From: Sedimenticola thiotaurini
GTDB lineage: Bacteria; Pseudomonadota; Gammaproteobacteria; Chromatiales; Chromatiaceae
Direction: 5' to 3'
Assembly: GCA_007713595.1 (NCBI GenBank)
Contig: VMRY01000010.1
Location: 1 to 64,000, forward strand
DNA length: 64,000 nucleotides
Shown here: positions 43,344 to 54,032 of the stretch, piece by piece
Layout: each line of letters starts with the position of its first letter
Numbering within the stretch: the stretch's first letter is position 1
Notes under the pieces: generated by a model
What the model saw: only the letters and a program-made list of their open reading frames with translations
What the model was told of the DNA's origin: nothing
Database searches by the model: none
Made by a program: the position numbers and the translations under genes

Positions 43344-44828
43344 GAGCAGCAGGATTGAAACCAGGATAACCGCCCAGTTTCCCAGCCTCACATAGGGCGT
43401 AACACCCTGCATGGGGAGCACATCCCCGGTCAACACGTGGGTCTGAAAGGCCGGAGAGAAGCCGATAACCCTGCCCTTTTGATCGATCAGTGCCGAGATG
43501 CCGGTATTGGTCGAACGCAGCATATAGCGACCGGTTTCCAGTGCCCGCATGCGGGCGATCTGCAGATGCTGTCGGGGGGCCAGTGAGTCACCAAACCAGG
43601 CATCATTACTGGCGTTGATCAGAAAGGCCGCCTCCGGCAACGCCTCCGCCACCTCTTCACCAAAGGCATCCTCATAACAGACCGACACGCCCGCCGGGTA
43701 GCCGGCCACCTTGAGTAGCGGACGCTCTGCACTGCCCGGGGTAAAGTCTGACATGGGTATCTGTAACCACTCTATCAGTGGCCGCAACCAACGCTTCAGC
43801 GGCATGAACTCACCAAACGGAACCAGATGGCGCTTGGCATAGTGCGCCCGCTCGGCTCCCAGTGTAAGCAAGCTGTTGTAATACGCCCCCGTATCGGTGT
43901 CCCACATCGGGATACCGACCAGAAGGTCACTCTGATGGGCTACCGCCTCGGCCGCCAGAGGCTGTAGTACCGAATCTTCCACTTGATGAGCAAAGGCCGG
44001 TACGGCGGTTTCCGGCCAGATTATCAACCGACTCTGCCACACATCCCGGGTCAATTGGGTATAGAGTTCCAGGGTGGGGCGCAGCCTATCCCGCCGCCAC
44101 TTGTCCTCCTGGGCGATATTGGCCTGAATCATACTGACCCGAAAGGCACTGCCTGCGGGCTGAGTCCAGTTAACCCGCTGAAGCAGCAGGCCAGTGCCAA
44201 TAACCAGCAGTAGACCACCCGCCAGCCAAAGACGCCCCTTCACGCCCGGCAGCAACAGTCGATACAACAGCACCGTACAGAACAGCACGATCCAGCTGAC
44301 CCCATAGACGCCAATCAAGGGGGCGAATCCATTCAGTGGAGAATCGATCTGAGAGTAACCCAAGACCAGCCAGGGGAAGCCTGATAACACCCAGCCGCGC
44401 AGCCATTCACCCAATACCCAGAGCGATGGAAAGATCCACAGCAGCTGTGATGACGGCAGACCCATAACGAGGTATCGGCTTACCGCCCAACCCACCAGAC
44501 CATAGTAGATCGCCAATACCAGGACAAACAGCAGGGTGATGGCGATCGCGGCCAGGGTACCCATGTTGCCAAACTGATCAATACTGATATGCAGCCAGAA
44601 GACACCGAAGCCCAGCAGACCCAGGCCATAGGCGCCACCCGCCCTGAAACCCGCTTTAGGGGGGGCAGACCGCAACAACCAGAGCAGACTCAGTGGGCCA
44701 ATCAGTGCAAAGGGGTAGAGAGAGAAGGGTGCAAAGGCCAGTACCGACAGGGCTCCAGCCGCAAAGGCGGCTAAAAACCGCCACGGAGAGGAGGAGAGCA
44801 ACCGGGGGATCGGACTAATTCGCCCCAT
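43314..44828 (-). CDS. lnt: Apolipoprotein N-acyltransferase
   Basis: A 504-residue inner-membrane enzyme that adds the third acyl chain to lipoproteins. Six or seven N-terminal helices are followed by a periplasmic nitrilase domain (about 220-480) with the catalytic Glu in IIWPETAVP, Lys in KRHLVPFGEF and Cys in GVSVCYEDAFG. It ends the miaB-ybeZ-ybeY-ybeX-lnt block, overlapping ybeX by 14 bases. Confidence 0.94.
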   Translation of the reverse strand: MGRISPIPRLLSSSPWRFLAAFAAGALSVLAFAPFSLYPFALIGPLSLLWLLRSAPPKAGFRAGGAYGLGLLGFGVFWLHISIDQFGNMGTLAAIAITLLFVLVLAIYYGLVGWAVSRYLVMGLPSSQLLWIFPSLWVLGEWLRGWVLSGFPWLVLGYSQIDSPLNGFAPLIGVYGVSWIVLFCTVLLYRLLLPGVKGRLWLAGGLLLVIGTGLLLQRVNWTQPAGSAFRVSMIQANIAQEDKWRRDRLRPTLELYTQLTRDVWQSRLIIWPETAVPAFAHQVEDSVLQPLAAEAVAHQSDLLVGIPMWDTDTGAYYNSLLTLGAERAHYAKRHLVPFGEFMPLKRWLRPLIEWLQIPMSDFTPGSAERPLLKVAGYPAGVSVCYEDAFGEEVAEALPEAAFLINASNDAWFGDSLAPRQHLQIARMRALETGRYMLRSTNTGISALIDQKGRVIGFSPAFQTHVLTGDVLPMQGVTPYVRLGNWAVILVSILLLSFGLWRLRR

Positions 44829-45675
44829 CCTCTGTCAGTTCCAGCAGGCGAATATTTAACAGATGGATTCGTCGACTGTCCGCTCGCAGCACTTCAAACC
44901 GAAAACGGTCAATTTCAGCCACTTCACCACGCTTGGGCAGATGCCCCATGGCATGAGTAACCAGACCCGCAATAGTTTCAAACTCTTCATCCGAGAAGCT
45001 ACAGCCAAAGTAGTCATTGAACTCATCAATCGGTGTACCCGCCTTGGCGGTATACTCCTGTTCACTGCGTTTGAGGATGGTAGTGCCTTCATCAAAATCG
45101 TGCTCATCTTCGATCTCACCGACGATCTGTTCGAGGACGTCTTCGATGGTGACCAGGCCATCCGCTGCTCCGTACTCATCCACCACAATAGCCATATGGC
45201 TGCGGCTGGAGCGGAACTCATTAAGCAGTACATTGAGTCGCTTGCTGGCCGGTACAAAAACCGCCGCCCGCAACACGTCACGGATATCAAAACGACGTTT
45301 CTGTTCGCCAAAATAGACCAGCAGATCCTTGGCCAGGAGGATGCCTTCCACTTCACCTTTGTCATCACCGATGACCGGGAAACGTGAGTGGGCGGAATCA
45401 ATAACGACTGGGAGGATGGCTTCCAGCGGAGCATCCCGCTCGATTACCACCATGTGGGCCCGGGGAATCATGATATCCCGAACCCGTAGCTCAGAAACCT
45501 GCAATACCCCCTCCATCATGGAGAGTGCCTCTGTATCGAGTAAGGCGCGCTGCTTGGCGTCCCTCAGCAGTTCAATCAGTTGGTCCTTGTTTTCCGGTTC
45601 GTTCCCAAAGGCCTGTAACATCTTTTTCAGCCATGATCTTGGAATCGAACCGCTGGTAGTGCCGTCGGTACTCAT
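44815..45675 (-). CDS. ybeX: CorC/HlyC family CBS protein YbeX
   Basis: A 286-residue cytosolic protein with two CBS domains (about 65-190: IMIPRAHMVVIERDAPLEAI and VVDEYGAADGLVTIEDVLEQ) and a C-terminal CorC_HlyC domain. It is associated with magnesium/cobalt efflux and ribosome/RNA metabolism in E. coli. It is placed between ybeY and lnt as in most gammaproteobacteria. Confidence 0.92.
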   Translation of the reverse strand: MSTDGTTSGSIPRSWLKKMLQAFGNEPENKDQLIELLRDAKQRALLDTEALSMMEGVLQVSELRVRDIMIPRAHMVVIERDAPLEAILPVVIDSAHSRFPVIGDDKGEVEGILLAKDLLVYFGEQKRRFDIRDVLRAAVFVPASKRLNVLLNEFRSSRSHMAIVVDEYGAADGLVTIEDVLEQIVGEIEDEHDFDEGTTILKRSEQEYTAKAGTPIDEFNDYFGCSFSDEEFETIAGLVTHAMGHLPKRGEVAEIDRFRFEVLRADSRRIHLLNIRLLELTEDGAN

Positions 45676-45691
45676 AGTTCCCTTTCAGTAT

Positions 45692-46138
45692 TTAGTATGG
45701 ATTGGAAAAGCCCAGATTGGCCAAAATCTCCACTTCAAGATTTTCCATCTCTTCTGCCTGCTGATCATTAATATGATCAAAACCGAGAAGATGCAAGACC
45801 CCATGTACCACCAGATGGGCCCAATGGGCCTCCAGCGGCTTACCCTGTTCTGCCGCTTCGGCGGCTACAACCGGGGCACAGATGACCAGATCGCCGATGT
45901 GATCACTCTCAACCACTTCCGGCGCCTCAAACGGAAAAGAGAGGACATTCGTCGGCTTATCCATGCCACGATACTCCCGGTTCAGCTGCTGACTCTCTTC
46001 AAGATCAACAATACGGATAACCAGCTCGACCTGATCCAGGCGGTTATCCAGCACCGCCTCGGCCCATTTCTGGAATTGCATTGGATTCGGCGAACCATCT
46101 GCCGAGTGCACATGCTGAATCTCTATCAGTAGATTCAC
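45692..46138 (-). CDS. ybeY: rRNA maturation endonuclease YbeY
   Basis: A 148-residue metalloprotein with the metal motif [11 protein letters not shown] (His-x3-His-x5-His), the defining YbeY site, and the upstream TDVLSF-equivalent [10 protein letters not shown]. It takes part in 16S rRNA 3'-end maturation and ribosome quality control. It overlaps ybeZ by four bases and lies 16 bases before ybeX. Confidence 0.95.
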   Translation of the reverse strand: MNLLIEIQHVHSADGSPNPMQFQKWAEAVLDNRLDQVELVIRIVDLEESQQLNREYRGMDKPTNVLSFPFEAPEVVESDHIGDLVICAPVVAAEAAEQGKPLEAHWAHLVVHGVLHLLGFDHINDQQAEEMENLEVEILANLGFSNPY

Positions 46139-47148
46139 TTCTCTTCCTTATCTTTATCGAACTTCTCATAGGCGCCCACCACCTTCTGCACCAGTGGATG
46201 GCGTACCACGTCCCGCGCATTGAAGAAGGTGAAACTGATGCCATCGACCTCGCTGAGGATCTCGATCGCCTGGCGCAGACCCGAGGTGTGTCCACGCGGC
46301 AGATCCACCTGGGTGACGTCACCGGTGATCATGGCGGTTGAGTTAAAGCCGATACGGGTCAGGAACATCTTCATCTGCTCCGGCGTGGTGTTCTGCGCCT
46401 CATCCAGAATAATAAATGAGTCATTCAGGGTACGGCCACGCATATAGGCCAGAGGGGCCACCTCGATCACGTTCCGTTCGATCAACTTGGCCACCCGTTC
46501 GAAACCAAGCATCTCATACAGCGCATCATAGAGTGGCCGCAGATAGGGATCGATCTTCTGGGAGAGATCACCAGGCAGGAAGCCGAGCCGCTCCCCCGCC
46601 TCTACCGCCGGTCTTACCAGCAGGATGCGTCGCACCTGATCACGCTCCAGTGCATCCACGGCACAGGCTACAGCAAGATAGGTCTTACCTGTTCCAGCAG
46701 GACCAATGCCAAAATTCAGATCATGAGTAACGGCCTTGTGCAGATACTCCTGCTGATTGGCACCCCGCGGGCGAATCATGCCCCGGCGGGTCTTGATCAC
46801 CACCTCAGGAACCGAACTGACAGCCTGATCTTCCAGCAGGGCTTCAATGCCCGATTCCTGCAGATAGAGATGTATCGATTCAGGCGTCAGTATCTCGCTC
46901 TTAGCCAGGGCATAGAGCGCCTGCAGCAGCTCGCCAGCAGCGGCGATTGCGCTCGCCTCGCCCAACAGCTTGAAGTGATTGCCCCGATAGTTGATCTCGA
47001 TACCCAGTCGCCGTTCAATCTGACGCAGATGCTCATCAAGCTGTCCGCAGAGATTGGCCAGCAGCTGGTTATCTTCGGGCGTCAGTGAAAGATCAAGTGA
47101 CTTGGGGAGATCGGACACAGGCTTTGTCTTGGTTATCGCTTTGGTCAT
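46135..47148 (-). CDS. ybeZ: PhoH-like ATPase YbeZ
   Basis: A 337-residue ATPase with a KH-like N-terminal part and a PhoH domain. Walker A is [11 protein letters not shown] (about 147-157) and Walker B is FIILDEAQN. It works with YbeY in RNA metabolism. Overlaps of four bases with miaB upstream and ybeY downstream suggest coupled translation. Confidence 0.94.
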   Translation of the reverse strand: MTKAITKTKPVSDLPKSLDLSLTPEDNQLLANLCGQLDEHLRQIERRLGIEINYRGNHFKLLGEASAIAAAGELLQALYALAKSEILTPESIHLYLQESGIEALLEDQAVSSVPEVVIKTRRGMIRPRGANQQEYLHKAVTHDLNFGIGPAGTGKTYLAVACAVDALERDQVRRILLVRPAVEAGERLGFLPGDLSQKIDPYLRPLYDALYEMLGFERVAKLIERNVIEVAPLAYMRGRTLNDSFIILDEAQNTTPEQMKMFLTRIGFNSTAMITGDVTQVDLPRGHTSGLRQAIEILSEVDGISFTFFNARDVVRHPLVQKVVGAYEKFDKDKEEK

Positions 47149-48503
47149 GCGGATTCAGCCAGTGCTCCGTCGATCAATTCACCCCTGAGTGAGTTGGGTC
47201 GCGCCTCGGTAATGCGTATGTCAACGAAGCGACCAATGAGTGCCCGTGATCCGGCAAAATTGACCACCCGATTGTTTTCGGTCCGACCGGCCATCTCCAG
47301 CCCATCTTTTCTGGAATGGCGTTCCACCAGGACCCGCTCCACGCTTCCCACCATGCGGCGGCTGATCTGCTGGGTCATCTCTACAATCCGTTTCTGAAGC
47401 CGCTCCAGGCGTGCCTGCTTGACCTCCAGTGGCACATCATCCGGCAGATCGGCTGCGGGGGTGCCGGGGCGGGCACTGTATATGAAACTGAAGGAGTGAT
47501 CGAAGCCGATCTCTTCTATCAGGCTCATGGTGTGCTCAAAATCCTGCTCGGTCTCGCCGGGAAAGCCAATAATAAAATCGGATGAGAGGCTCAGATTTGG
47601 CCGCAACGCCCTGAGGCGGCGGATCTTTGCCTTGTAATCAAACGCAGTGTGTCCACGCTTCATCATTGCCAGCACCCGGTCCGAGCCGCTCTGTACCGGC
47701 AGATGCAGGTGATTGACCAACTCCGGCACCTCGCCATAGACGGCAATCAGGCTGTCAGAAAACTCCATTGGATGGGAGGTGGTAAAGCGGATTCGGTCAA
47801 TTCCCTCAATCGCTGCCACATACTGGATCAATAAGGCCAGATCGGCCACCGAGCCATCATCCATCAGGCCACGGAAGGCATTCACGTTCTGTCCCAGCAG
47901 ATTGACTTCGCGCACCCCCTGGGAAGCCAGCGAAGCCACCTCGGCGATCACATCATCAAACGGCCGACTGATCTCTTCACCGCGGGTATAGGGCACCACA
48001 CAGAAGGTGCAGTACTTGGAGCAACCCTCCATGATCGATACAAAGGCACTGGGGCCGTCTGATCTTGGCTCTGGCAGGCGATCAAATTTCTCGATCTCCG
48101 GAAAGGAGATATCCACTACAGGCTTGTGGTCTCGTCTGGCGCTATCCAGCATCTCCGGTAGCCGATGCAGGGTCTGCGGACCAAAAACCAGATCCACATA
48201 GGGCGCACGCGCTCGAATCGCCTCGCCCTCCTGGCTGGCCACACAACCACCCACACCAATCACCAGCTCAGGGCGTTTCGCCTTCCACTCCCGCCAGCGA
48301 CCGAGCTGAGAGAATACTTTCTCCTGTGCCTTCTCCCGAATCGAGCAGGTATTAAGCAGCAGCAGGTCTGCCTCTTCAGGCCGATCTGTCAGTGTATAGC
48401 CGTGGGATTCCCTGAGCAGATCCGACATCTTGTCGGAGTCGTACTCATTCATCTGGCAGCCAAAAGTCTTTATATAAAGTTTGCCGGACATGCGGTTTGT
48501 CAA
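47145..48503 (-). CDS. miaB: tRNA-2-methylthio-N6-dimethylallyladenosine synthase
   Basis: Radical-SAM methylthiotransferase of 452 residues. The N-terminal MTTase domain has [17 protein letters not shown] and GVGGCVASQ, each with an auxiliary-cluster Cys. The radical SAM motif is [10 protein letters not shown] (CxxxCxxC), and a TRAM domain closes the protein. It methylthiolates i6A37 in tRNA. It is the first gene of its operon. Confidence 0.96.
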   Translation of the reverse strand: MTNRMSGKLYIKTFGCQMNEYDSDKMSDLLRESHGYTLTDRPEEADLLLLNTCSIREKAQEKVFSQLGRWREWKAKRPELVIGVGGCVASQEGEAIRARAPYVDLVFGPQTLHRLPEMLDSARRDHKPVVDISFPEIEKFDRLPEPRSDGPSAFVSIMEGCSKYCTFCVVPYTRGEEISRPFDDVIAEVASLASQGVREVNLLGQNVNAFRGLMDDGSVADLALLIQYVAAIEGIDRIRFTTSHPMEFSDSLIAVYGEVPELVNHLHLPVQSGSDRVLAMMKRGHTAFDYKAKIRRLRALRPNLSLSSDFIIGFPGETEQDFEHTMSLIEEIGFDHSFSFIYSARPGTPAADLPDDVPLEVKQARLERLQKRIVEMTQQISRRMVGSVERVLVERHSRKDGLEMAGRTENNRVVNFAGSRALIGRFVDIRITEARPNSLRGELIDGALAESA

Positions 48504-48691
48504 TAATTGCGCCGAAGGCGCGGTAGCTTACCTACTATATTAGCGTTTTTCCAGGTAATTTGGGCCCTTCATTCAAGCTTCAGCAGATGCGGCCGCTACT
48601 ATTTATGACATTAACGCCTACAATATAGTTTTAAGCCCTCCCCAGCGGGAAAAGGACTCTCAATATCAGCCTTGGCTGACAGGCATGGATT

Positions 48692-50782
48692 ATGTATTAC
48701 GGCCGGCCCACACCAGACCGTGTTTTGACTCAGCAGATCAAACTGCTGTTTAACAATGCGTTGCCGGCAAACCTGACGGTTATCACCATAACTCTCCTGC
48801 TCACCATCACATTCTGGGACAAGCTGGATAGAGTGCAACTGCTCAGCTGGTCAGCTATTCAGGTTACCACCTCACTCGCCCGCATCCTCCTGCTGATTCA
48901 CTATGAAAAAACACCAAAAAAATGCCACCCGGGAACCTGGGGGCGGCGTTATGTATTCAGCACACTACTGGTAGGAACCGCCTGGGGCTGCTTGACTCTA
49001 TTGATGCTCACCACCGATGAGCAATTTGTACACTATGTCATCTTCCTGGTGATCTTTGGCACCATCTCCGTATCAGTCCCGGTACTCGCATCCTATCTGC
49101 CCGCATTTTTTGCCTATGTCCTGCCCCAATCACTGTTTCTAATCTGCGTACTAATCCTGCAGGGAACTCAGTGGAGTCTGCTGCTCAGTGCCGCTGCACT
49201 GATCTATACTGGATTGATTGCAGCAACCAGTCGCAATATGAACCGGCAGATTTGTCACTCCATTAAACTGGAGACCCACAATCAGTCTCTGGTAGAGAGT
49301 CTTGGCAGCGAAGTGGTTCAGCGCAAGGCGATACAAGAAGAGTTGGAGCTACACAAACTCCATCTGGAGCATCAGGTTGCCCTGCGAACCGAGGAGCTGA
49401 CACGCAGCAATGAGAATTTACAGAAAGAGATACAGATACGTACCCAAGCAGAGAAGAATCTGCAGCACCTGGCTCATCATGACACGCTAACCAACTTACC
49501 CAATCGGCTACTGCTCGATGCCCGCCTAGACCACGCCATCAAGCGGGCGCATCGGAACAAGAGCAAGTTGGCAGTCCTGTTTCTTGATCTGGACAACTTC
49601 AAGCATATTAATGACAGCCTTGGCCATAGTGCAGGCGATCAACTACTCCAAAAAGTAACCGAGCGATTAAGTGATGCAACCCGGGAAGACGATACCATCG
49701 CAAGACTGGGTGGCGATGAATTTGTCGTTCTGATGGAAGCTGTGAAAGACACTACAGATATTATCTGTTTGGCACAGAAGATTCTGGATCACATCAATAA
49801 ACCGTTTGAGGTCAATGGTGAGTCTATATTTACCGGCTGCAGTATCGGGATAAGCCTCTACCCAACGGATGGCGACAGCCCGGCCACCCTCCTGCGCAAT
49901 GCCGATGCCGCGATGTATCGCACCAAGGATGAAGGGCGAAACAGTTACAATTTCTACACCCAGGAGATGACCGCAACGGCCTATGATCGCATCATTCTCG
50001 AGGGCAGCCTGAGACGCGCCATTGAACATGACGAGTTGACTGTCTACTACCAGCCACAAAAACTCCTCTCTGAAGGTCGGATTGTCGGACTTGAAGCTCT
50101 GGTACGCTGGATTCACCCGGAGCTAGGCGTGTTGCCTCCCGGACGCTTCCTTCCTGTCGCTGAGGCAACCGGATTGATCGTACCCCTGGGTGAATGGGTA
50201 TTACGCCACGCCTGCCTACAGATGGTTAAGTGGAAAAAGGCCGGACTGCCGATCGATGTGATTGCTGTCAACCTGGCCGGCAAGCAGATTCGGCGAAGAG
50301 ACCTGGTCATGATCATCAAGCAGACCCTGCAAGAGACCGGCTGCAAACCTGAATGGCTGGAGCTGGAGGTGACTGAAGGGTTTATCATGTCCGAAACCCA
50401 AGACTCCATCAGTGCGTTAAACCAACTCAGAGAGCTGGGTATTCAGCTGGCAATAGATGACTTCGGGACAGGGTACTCCTCTCTCAGTTACCTGAAAAAA
50501 CTACCTATAGACCGGCTCAAGATAGATCGCTCATTCGTTCAGGATCTAGAGACCGACAGCGACGACGCCGCCATTGTCAGGGCAATCGTCAGCCTCGGTA
50601 AAAGCCTGCAGCTACAGATCACCGCCGAGGGTATTGAAACGCCATTCCAGGAGGCATTCCTGGCAGATCTTGGGTGTGAGCTGGGACAGGGATACCTCTA
50701 CAGTCAACCGGTCCCCTGTGAACAGATTGAGGCATTAATCAGATCACAGCCTCACCTTTGCAAGACCTCAAGCGCCAGCTAG
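48692..50782 (+). CDS. Membrane GGDEF-EAL protein
   Basis: A 696-residue protein: six hydrophobic helices (about 28-178), a coiled coil (190-260), a GGDEF domain with GGDEF at 340-344 and I-site RxxD at 331-334, and an EAL domain with EAL at 468-470 plus DDFGTGYSSLSYL. Both active sites look intact, so it may make or degrade cyclic di-GMP. Divergent from miaB across 188 bases. Confidence 0.9.
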   Translation: MYYGRPTPDRVLTQQIKLLFNNALPANLTVITITLLLTITFWDKLDRVQLLSWSAIQVTTSLARILLLIHYEKTPKKCHPGTWGRRYVFSTLLVGTAWGCLTLLMLTTDEQFVHYVIFLVIFGTISVSVPVLASYLPAFFAYVLPQSLFLICVLILQGTQWSLLLSAAALIYTGLIAATSRNMNRQICHSIKLETHNQSLVESLGSEVVQRKAIQEELELHKLHLEHQVALRTEELTRSNENLQKEIQIRTQAEKNLQHLAHHDTLTNLPNRLLLDARLDHAIKRAHRNKSKLAVLFLDLDNFKHINDSLGHSAGDQLLQKVTERLSDATREDDTIARLGGDEFVVLMEAVKDTTDIICLAQKILDHINKPFEVNGESIFTGCSIGISLYPTDGDSPATLLRNADAAMYRTKDEGRNSYNFYTQEMTATAYDRIILEGSLRRAIEHDELTVYYQPQKLLSEGRIVGLEALVRWIHPELGVLPPGRFLPVAEATGLIVPLGEWVLRHACLQMVKWKKAGLPIDVIAVNLAGKQIRRRDLVMIIKQTLQETGCKPEWLELEVTEGFIMSETQDSISALNQLRELGIQLAIDDFGTGYSSLSYLKKLPIDRLKIDRSFVQDLETDSDDAAIVRAIVSLGKSLQLQITAEGIETPFQEAFLADLGCELGQGYLYSQPVPCEQIEALIRSQPHLCKTSSAS

Positions 50783-50853
50783 GGCAAGCACCACCAGGCA
50801 CCCGCTAAATAGTCTATGGTTAAAGGGACGAATAGATAAAGTGGGATAACTTT

Positions 50854-52095
50854 ATGGGCAGGGAGCAGCTGCTTCGGGAATTCCAAAGGGTCCGGGCGTT
50901 TACCGAGAAACTGTGCCAACCCTTGGCCGTTGATGACTACCAAATTCAATCCATAGTACAGACCAGTCCACCCAAGTGGCATCTGGCCCATGTCTCCTGG
51001 TTCTTTGAAACCTTCATCCTCGAGCACTTTAAGCCGGATCACGCACCCTTCCACGCCAGCTTTGATTACCTGTTCAACAGTTACTATTACACTCATGGCA
51101 AGATGCAACCGCGTCCTGAACGCGGACTGCTATCGCGCCCAACTGTTGAACACGTCATGGCTTATCGGGCTTATATAGACGAACAGATCAGGAAGCTCAT
51201 TAACCAGGTTGACGAAAAAGCGTGGCCATCTCTCTCAAACCGTATGGTGCTTGGCCTCAATCACGAACAGCAGCACCAGGAGTTGCTGCTCATGGATATC
51301 AAGCACAACTTCTTCATCAATCCACTGCGGCCAGCCTACCGGGATACACTCGTCATACCTGCTGGCGCAACATCACCTATGCACTGGTTTGAGTGTGAGG
51401 GCGGCTTGTATTCAATCGGACATCAGGGTGAAGGGTTTTCCTTCGACAACGAAACCCCGCGACACTCGGTACTACTCTATGATCACAGATTAGCCGACCG
51501 CTTAATCACAAATGGCGAGTATCTCGAATTTATAACCGACGGAGGCTACACCAATCCGGCACTCTGGCTTGCCGATGGGTGGGCATTATTGCAGACCCAG
51601 CAGTGGCGACATCCCCTTTACTGGGAACAGCAGGATAGTGAGTGGAGACAATTTACACTGAGCGGATTGCAGCCACTGAATCATGCAGAGCCGGTCTGCC
51701 ATATAAGCTATTTTGAGGCCGATGCGTACGCCCGCTGGGTAGGTAAAAGATTGCCCAAAGAAGAGGAGCTAGAGGTGGCACTCGAAGAGCAGAAAATGAT
51801 AGGTAACTTCACAAATACCGATCTTTTTCACCCAGTACCGGCTAAAAAAGATGGCCAATGGTTTGGCGATCTCTGGGCATGGACATGTTCTCCTTATATC
51901 GCCTATCCAGGATTCAAACCGCTCGCCGGTCGAATGGGAGAATACAATGGGAAATTCATGTCCAGCCAGATGGTTCTGAAAGGCGGCAGCTGCGTAACTC
52001 CGAAAGGCCATACTCGCGCCAGTTACAGAAATTTTTTCTACCCTAACGAACGCTGGATGTTTTCAGGCTTGCGATTAGCCGAGGATGTAGCATGA
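50854..52095 (+). CDS. egtB: Ergothioneine synthase EgtB
   Basis: A 413-residue non-heme iron sulfoxide synthase. The N-terminal DinB-like domain has the iron histidines in HLAHVSWFFET and NHEQQHQELL (HxxxE/HEQQH pattern). The C-terminal formylglycine-generating-enzyme-like domain includes GGSCVTPKGHTRASYRNFF and ends SGLRLAED. It couples trimethylhistidine to a thiol. Which thiol (cysteine or gamma-Glu-Cys) cannot be told. It overlaps egtD by four bases. Confidence 0.92.
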   Translation: MGREQLLREFQRVRAFTEKLCQPLAVDDYQIQSIVQTSPPKWHLAHVSWFFETFILEHFKPDHAPFHASFDYLFNSYYYTHGKMQPRPERGLLSRPTVEHVMAYRAYIDEQIRKLINQVDEKAWPSLSNRMVLGLNHEQQHQELLLMDIKHNFFINPLRPAYRDTLVIPAGATSPMHWFECEGGLYSIGHQGEGFSFDNETPRHSVLLYDHRLADRLITNGEYLEFITDGGYTNPALWLADGWALLQTQQWRHPLYWEQQDSEWRQFTLSGLQPLNHAEPVCHISYFEADAYARWVGKRLPKEEELEVALEEQKMIGNFTNTDLFHPVPAKKDGQWFGDLWAWTCSPYIAYPGFKPLAGRMGEYNGKFMSSQMVLKGGSCVTPKGHTRASYRNFFYPNERWMFSGLRLAEDVA

Positions 52096-53045
52096 GTAAG
52101 ACCATTACATTCCACGACCACCATCCCCAAATTCAAAGCCTGAAAAGTGCAGTCATTGCTGGCCTCTCCAAACCAAATAAATCAATTCCGCCAAAATACT
52201 TTTATGATGAGCGTGGTTCCAAACTTTTTGCTGAGATCTGTGAACAACCGGAGTATTACCCCCCCAATATTGAGCGAGCCCTGCTCAGTAAGATCACCGA
52301 AGAAATCTTCCATCTAACGGGCACCAACCGACTCATCATTGAACCTGGAGCTGGCTCTGCCACCAAAATCAGAATCCTGCTGGACCCCCTCAAACCATCG
52401 GCTTATCTACCGATGGACATCTCTTGCGAATATCTGCGCTCTTCAGCAGCAGAAATTGCAGATGATTTTCCCTGGCTGCCGGTACATGCTGTCTGCGTTG
52501 ATTTCACACACTCAATCCCTCTGCCGGATACTGCACCAAAAGGTCATCGAATGGCCTTTTTCCCCGGCTCCAGCATCGGTAACTTCACGCCACATGAAGC
52601 GCGCTCTTTTCTCGAAATGGTGCGACAAACACTCAGCCCTGGTGGGCTGCTGCTGATAGGCGTGGACACTAAAAAACCGGCCGACATACTCAATGCCGCT
52701 TATAACGATGCCGCGGGGATTACAGCAGCTTTCAATCTCAACCTCCTTCATCGTATCCGTGATGAAGTCAAGGCGGACTGTAATCCGGAAAACTTCGAGC
52801 ACTTGGCTTTTTATAACCAAACCCTGGGAAGGATAGAGATGCATCTGATCAGTCGGTGTCGACAAACCCTGCATCTCAGTGACTACCAGTTTCAATTGGA
52901 GGAGGGCGAAAGTATACATACAGAAAATTCATACAAATACACTCCTGATGAATTTATCGATCTAGCTACCCAGGCAGGACTTCAACCCGTTCAGCACTGG
53001 CTTGACGACCAGAAATTGTTCGCCTTATACCTTCTCCAAGCTTGA
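52092..53045 (+). CDS. egtD: Histidine N-alpha-methyltransferase EgtD
   Basis: A 317-residue SAM-dependent methyltransferase making trimethyl-L-histidine (hercynine). Typical blocks are YFYDERGSKLFAEICEQPEY (cited to 20), EPGAGSATKIRILL (SAM site) and FFPGSSIGNFTPHEA. It is the second gene of a two-gene egt operon. No egtA, egtC or egtE is adjacent. Confidence 0.93.
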   Translation: MSKTITFHDHHPQIQSLKSAVIAGLSKPNKSIPPKYFYDERGSKLFAEICEQPEYYPPNIERALLSKITEEIFHLTGTNRLIIEPGAGSATKIRILLDPLKPSAYLPMDISCEYLRSSAAEIADDFPWLPVHAVCVDFTHSIPLPDTAPKGHRMAFFPGSSIGNFTPHEARSFLEMVRQTLSPGGLLLIGVDTKKPADILNAAYNDAAGITAAFNLNLLHRIRDEVKADCNPENFEHLAFYNQTLGRIEMHLISRCRQTLHLSDYQFQLEEGESIHTENSYKYTPDEFIDLATQAGLQPVQHWLDDQKLFALYLLQA

Positions 53046-53139
53046 CCCCAAGTATCACTTGCAGCTTTCGGGTACCCCAAGGTGATACCATGGAAAGTGC
53101 GCTTCAAACAGATTGCAATATAGACAGCAGGACAACCCA

Positions 53140-53934
53140 TTGACACACAAGGCAAAAAAACGCTTCGGCCAAAATTTTCTTCATGATACGTCGATAATCA
53201 GGCAGATCATCCAGAGCATTCGCCCGAAAGCGGGCGAGCATCTGATAGAGATCGGCCCCGGCCAAGGGGCCATCACTACCGAACTGCTGAAGGCTACTGG
53301 CGAGCTGGATGCAATCGAACTGGATAGAGACCTGATCCATCCTTTGGCCGTAGCCTGCGCCAATCTGGGAAAGCTGAATATCATCAATAGCGATGCGATG
53401 AAGTTCGACTATGCTCAGCTGGCTGAAGATGGCCGCCCACTCCGGCTGATTGGAAACCTGCCCTACAACATCTCGACACCTATCCTGTTTCATCTGCTCC
53501 ATTACGCTACCGTTATTCAGGATATGCACTTCATGTTGCAGAAAGAGGTCGTCGATCGTATGGCGGCCGCCCCCGGTAACAAGACCTATGGCCGTCTTTC
53601 CGTCATGATGCAGACCTGGTGCGAGATAGAACCCCTGTTTGATATTGGTCCGGGTGCTTTCAACCCGCCGCCAAAAGTAAACTCCGCTATTGTCAGGCTG
53701 ATACCCTACAAAACACCGCCGCATCAGATTGACGACGCGGACCATTTTTCACGACTGGTGACCACCGCATTTGCACAACGCAGAAAAACACTGCGCAACA
53801 GCCTGAGCAAAATGGTGGACGCTGAACAGATCACCGCTGCTGGTATTGATCCGACACTTCGCGCTGAACGATTATCCCTGGCAGATTTTGCCCGCCTCTC
53901 GAATCAGACTTGCAATACAGAGCCGACAGCCTGA
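53140..53934 (+). CDS. rsmA: 16S rRNA dimethyladenosine transferase RsmA/KsgA
   Basis: A SAM-dependent enzyme that dimethylates A1518/A1519 of 16S rRNA. I start at TTG 53140, preceded by CAGGA at 53128-53132 with ideal spacing; this gives THKAKKRFGQNFLHD, the family N-terminus. The TTG at 53113 has no Shine-Dalgarno. IEIGPGQGAITTELL is the SAM site and NLPYNIS the catalytic motif. The length of 264 is normal. Confidence 0.93.
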   Translation: MTHKAKKRFGQNFLHDTSIIRQIIQSIRPKAGEHLIEIGPGQGAITTELLKATGELDAIELDRDLIHPLAVACANLGKLNIINSDAMKFDYAQLAEDGRPLRLIGNLPYNISTPILFHLLHYATVIQDMHFMLQKEVVDRMAAAPGNKTYGRLSVMMQTWCEIEPLFDIGPGAFNPPPKVNSAIVRLIPYKTPPHQIDDADHFSRLVTTAFAQRRKTLRNSLSKMVDAEQITAAGIDPTLRAERLSLADFARLSNQTCNTEPTA

Positions 53935-54032
53935 TATAAGGGGTTATTGCAATTACTGCCGTTCAGATAAAAACTGTATTTCAAATACCTCACTTTTGAA
54001 TCCGGCATACAGATGCCAAGAGTAGAATAATA

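Noticed and set aside
53935-54032. Heat-shock (sigma-32) promoter ahead of lon
   Set aside because: No CTTGAA/CCCCAT pair at the right spacing was found.
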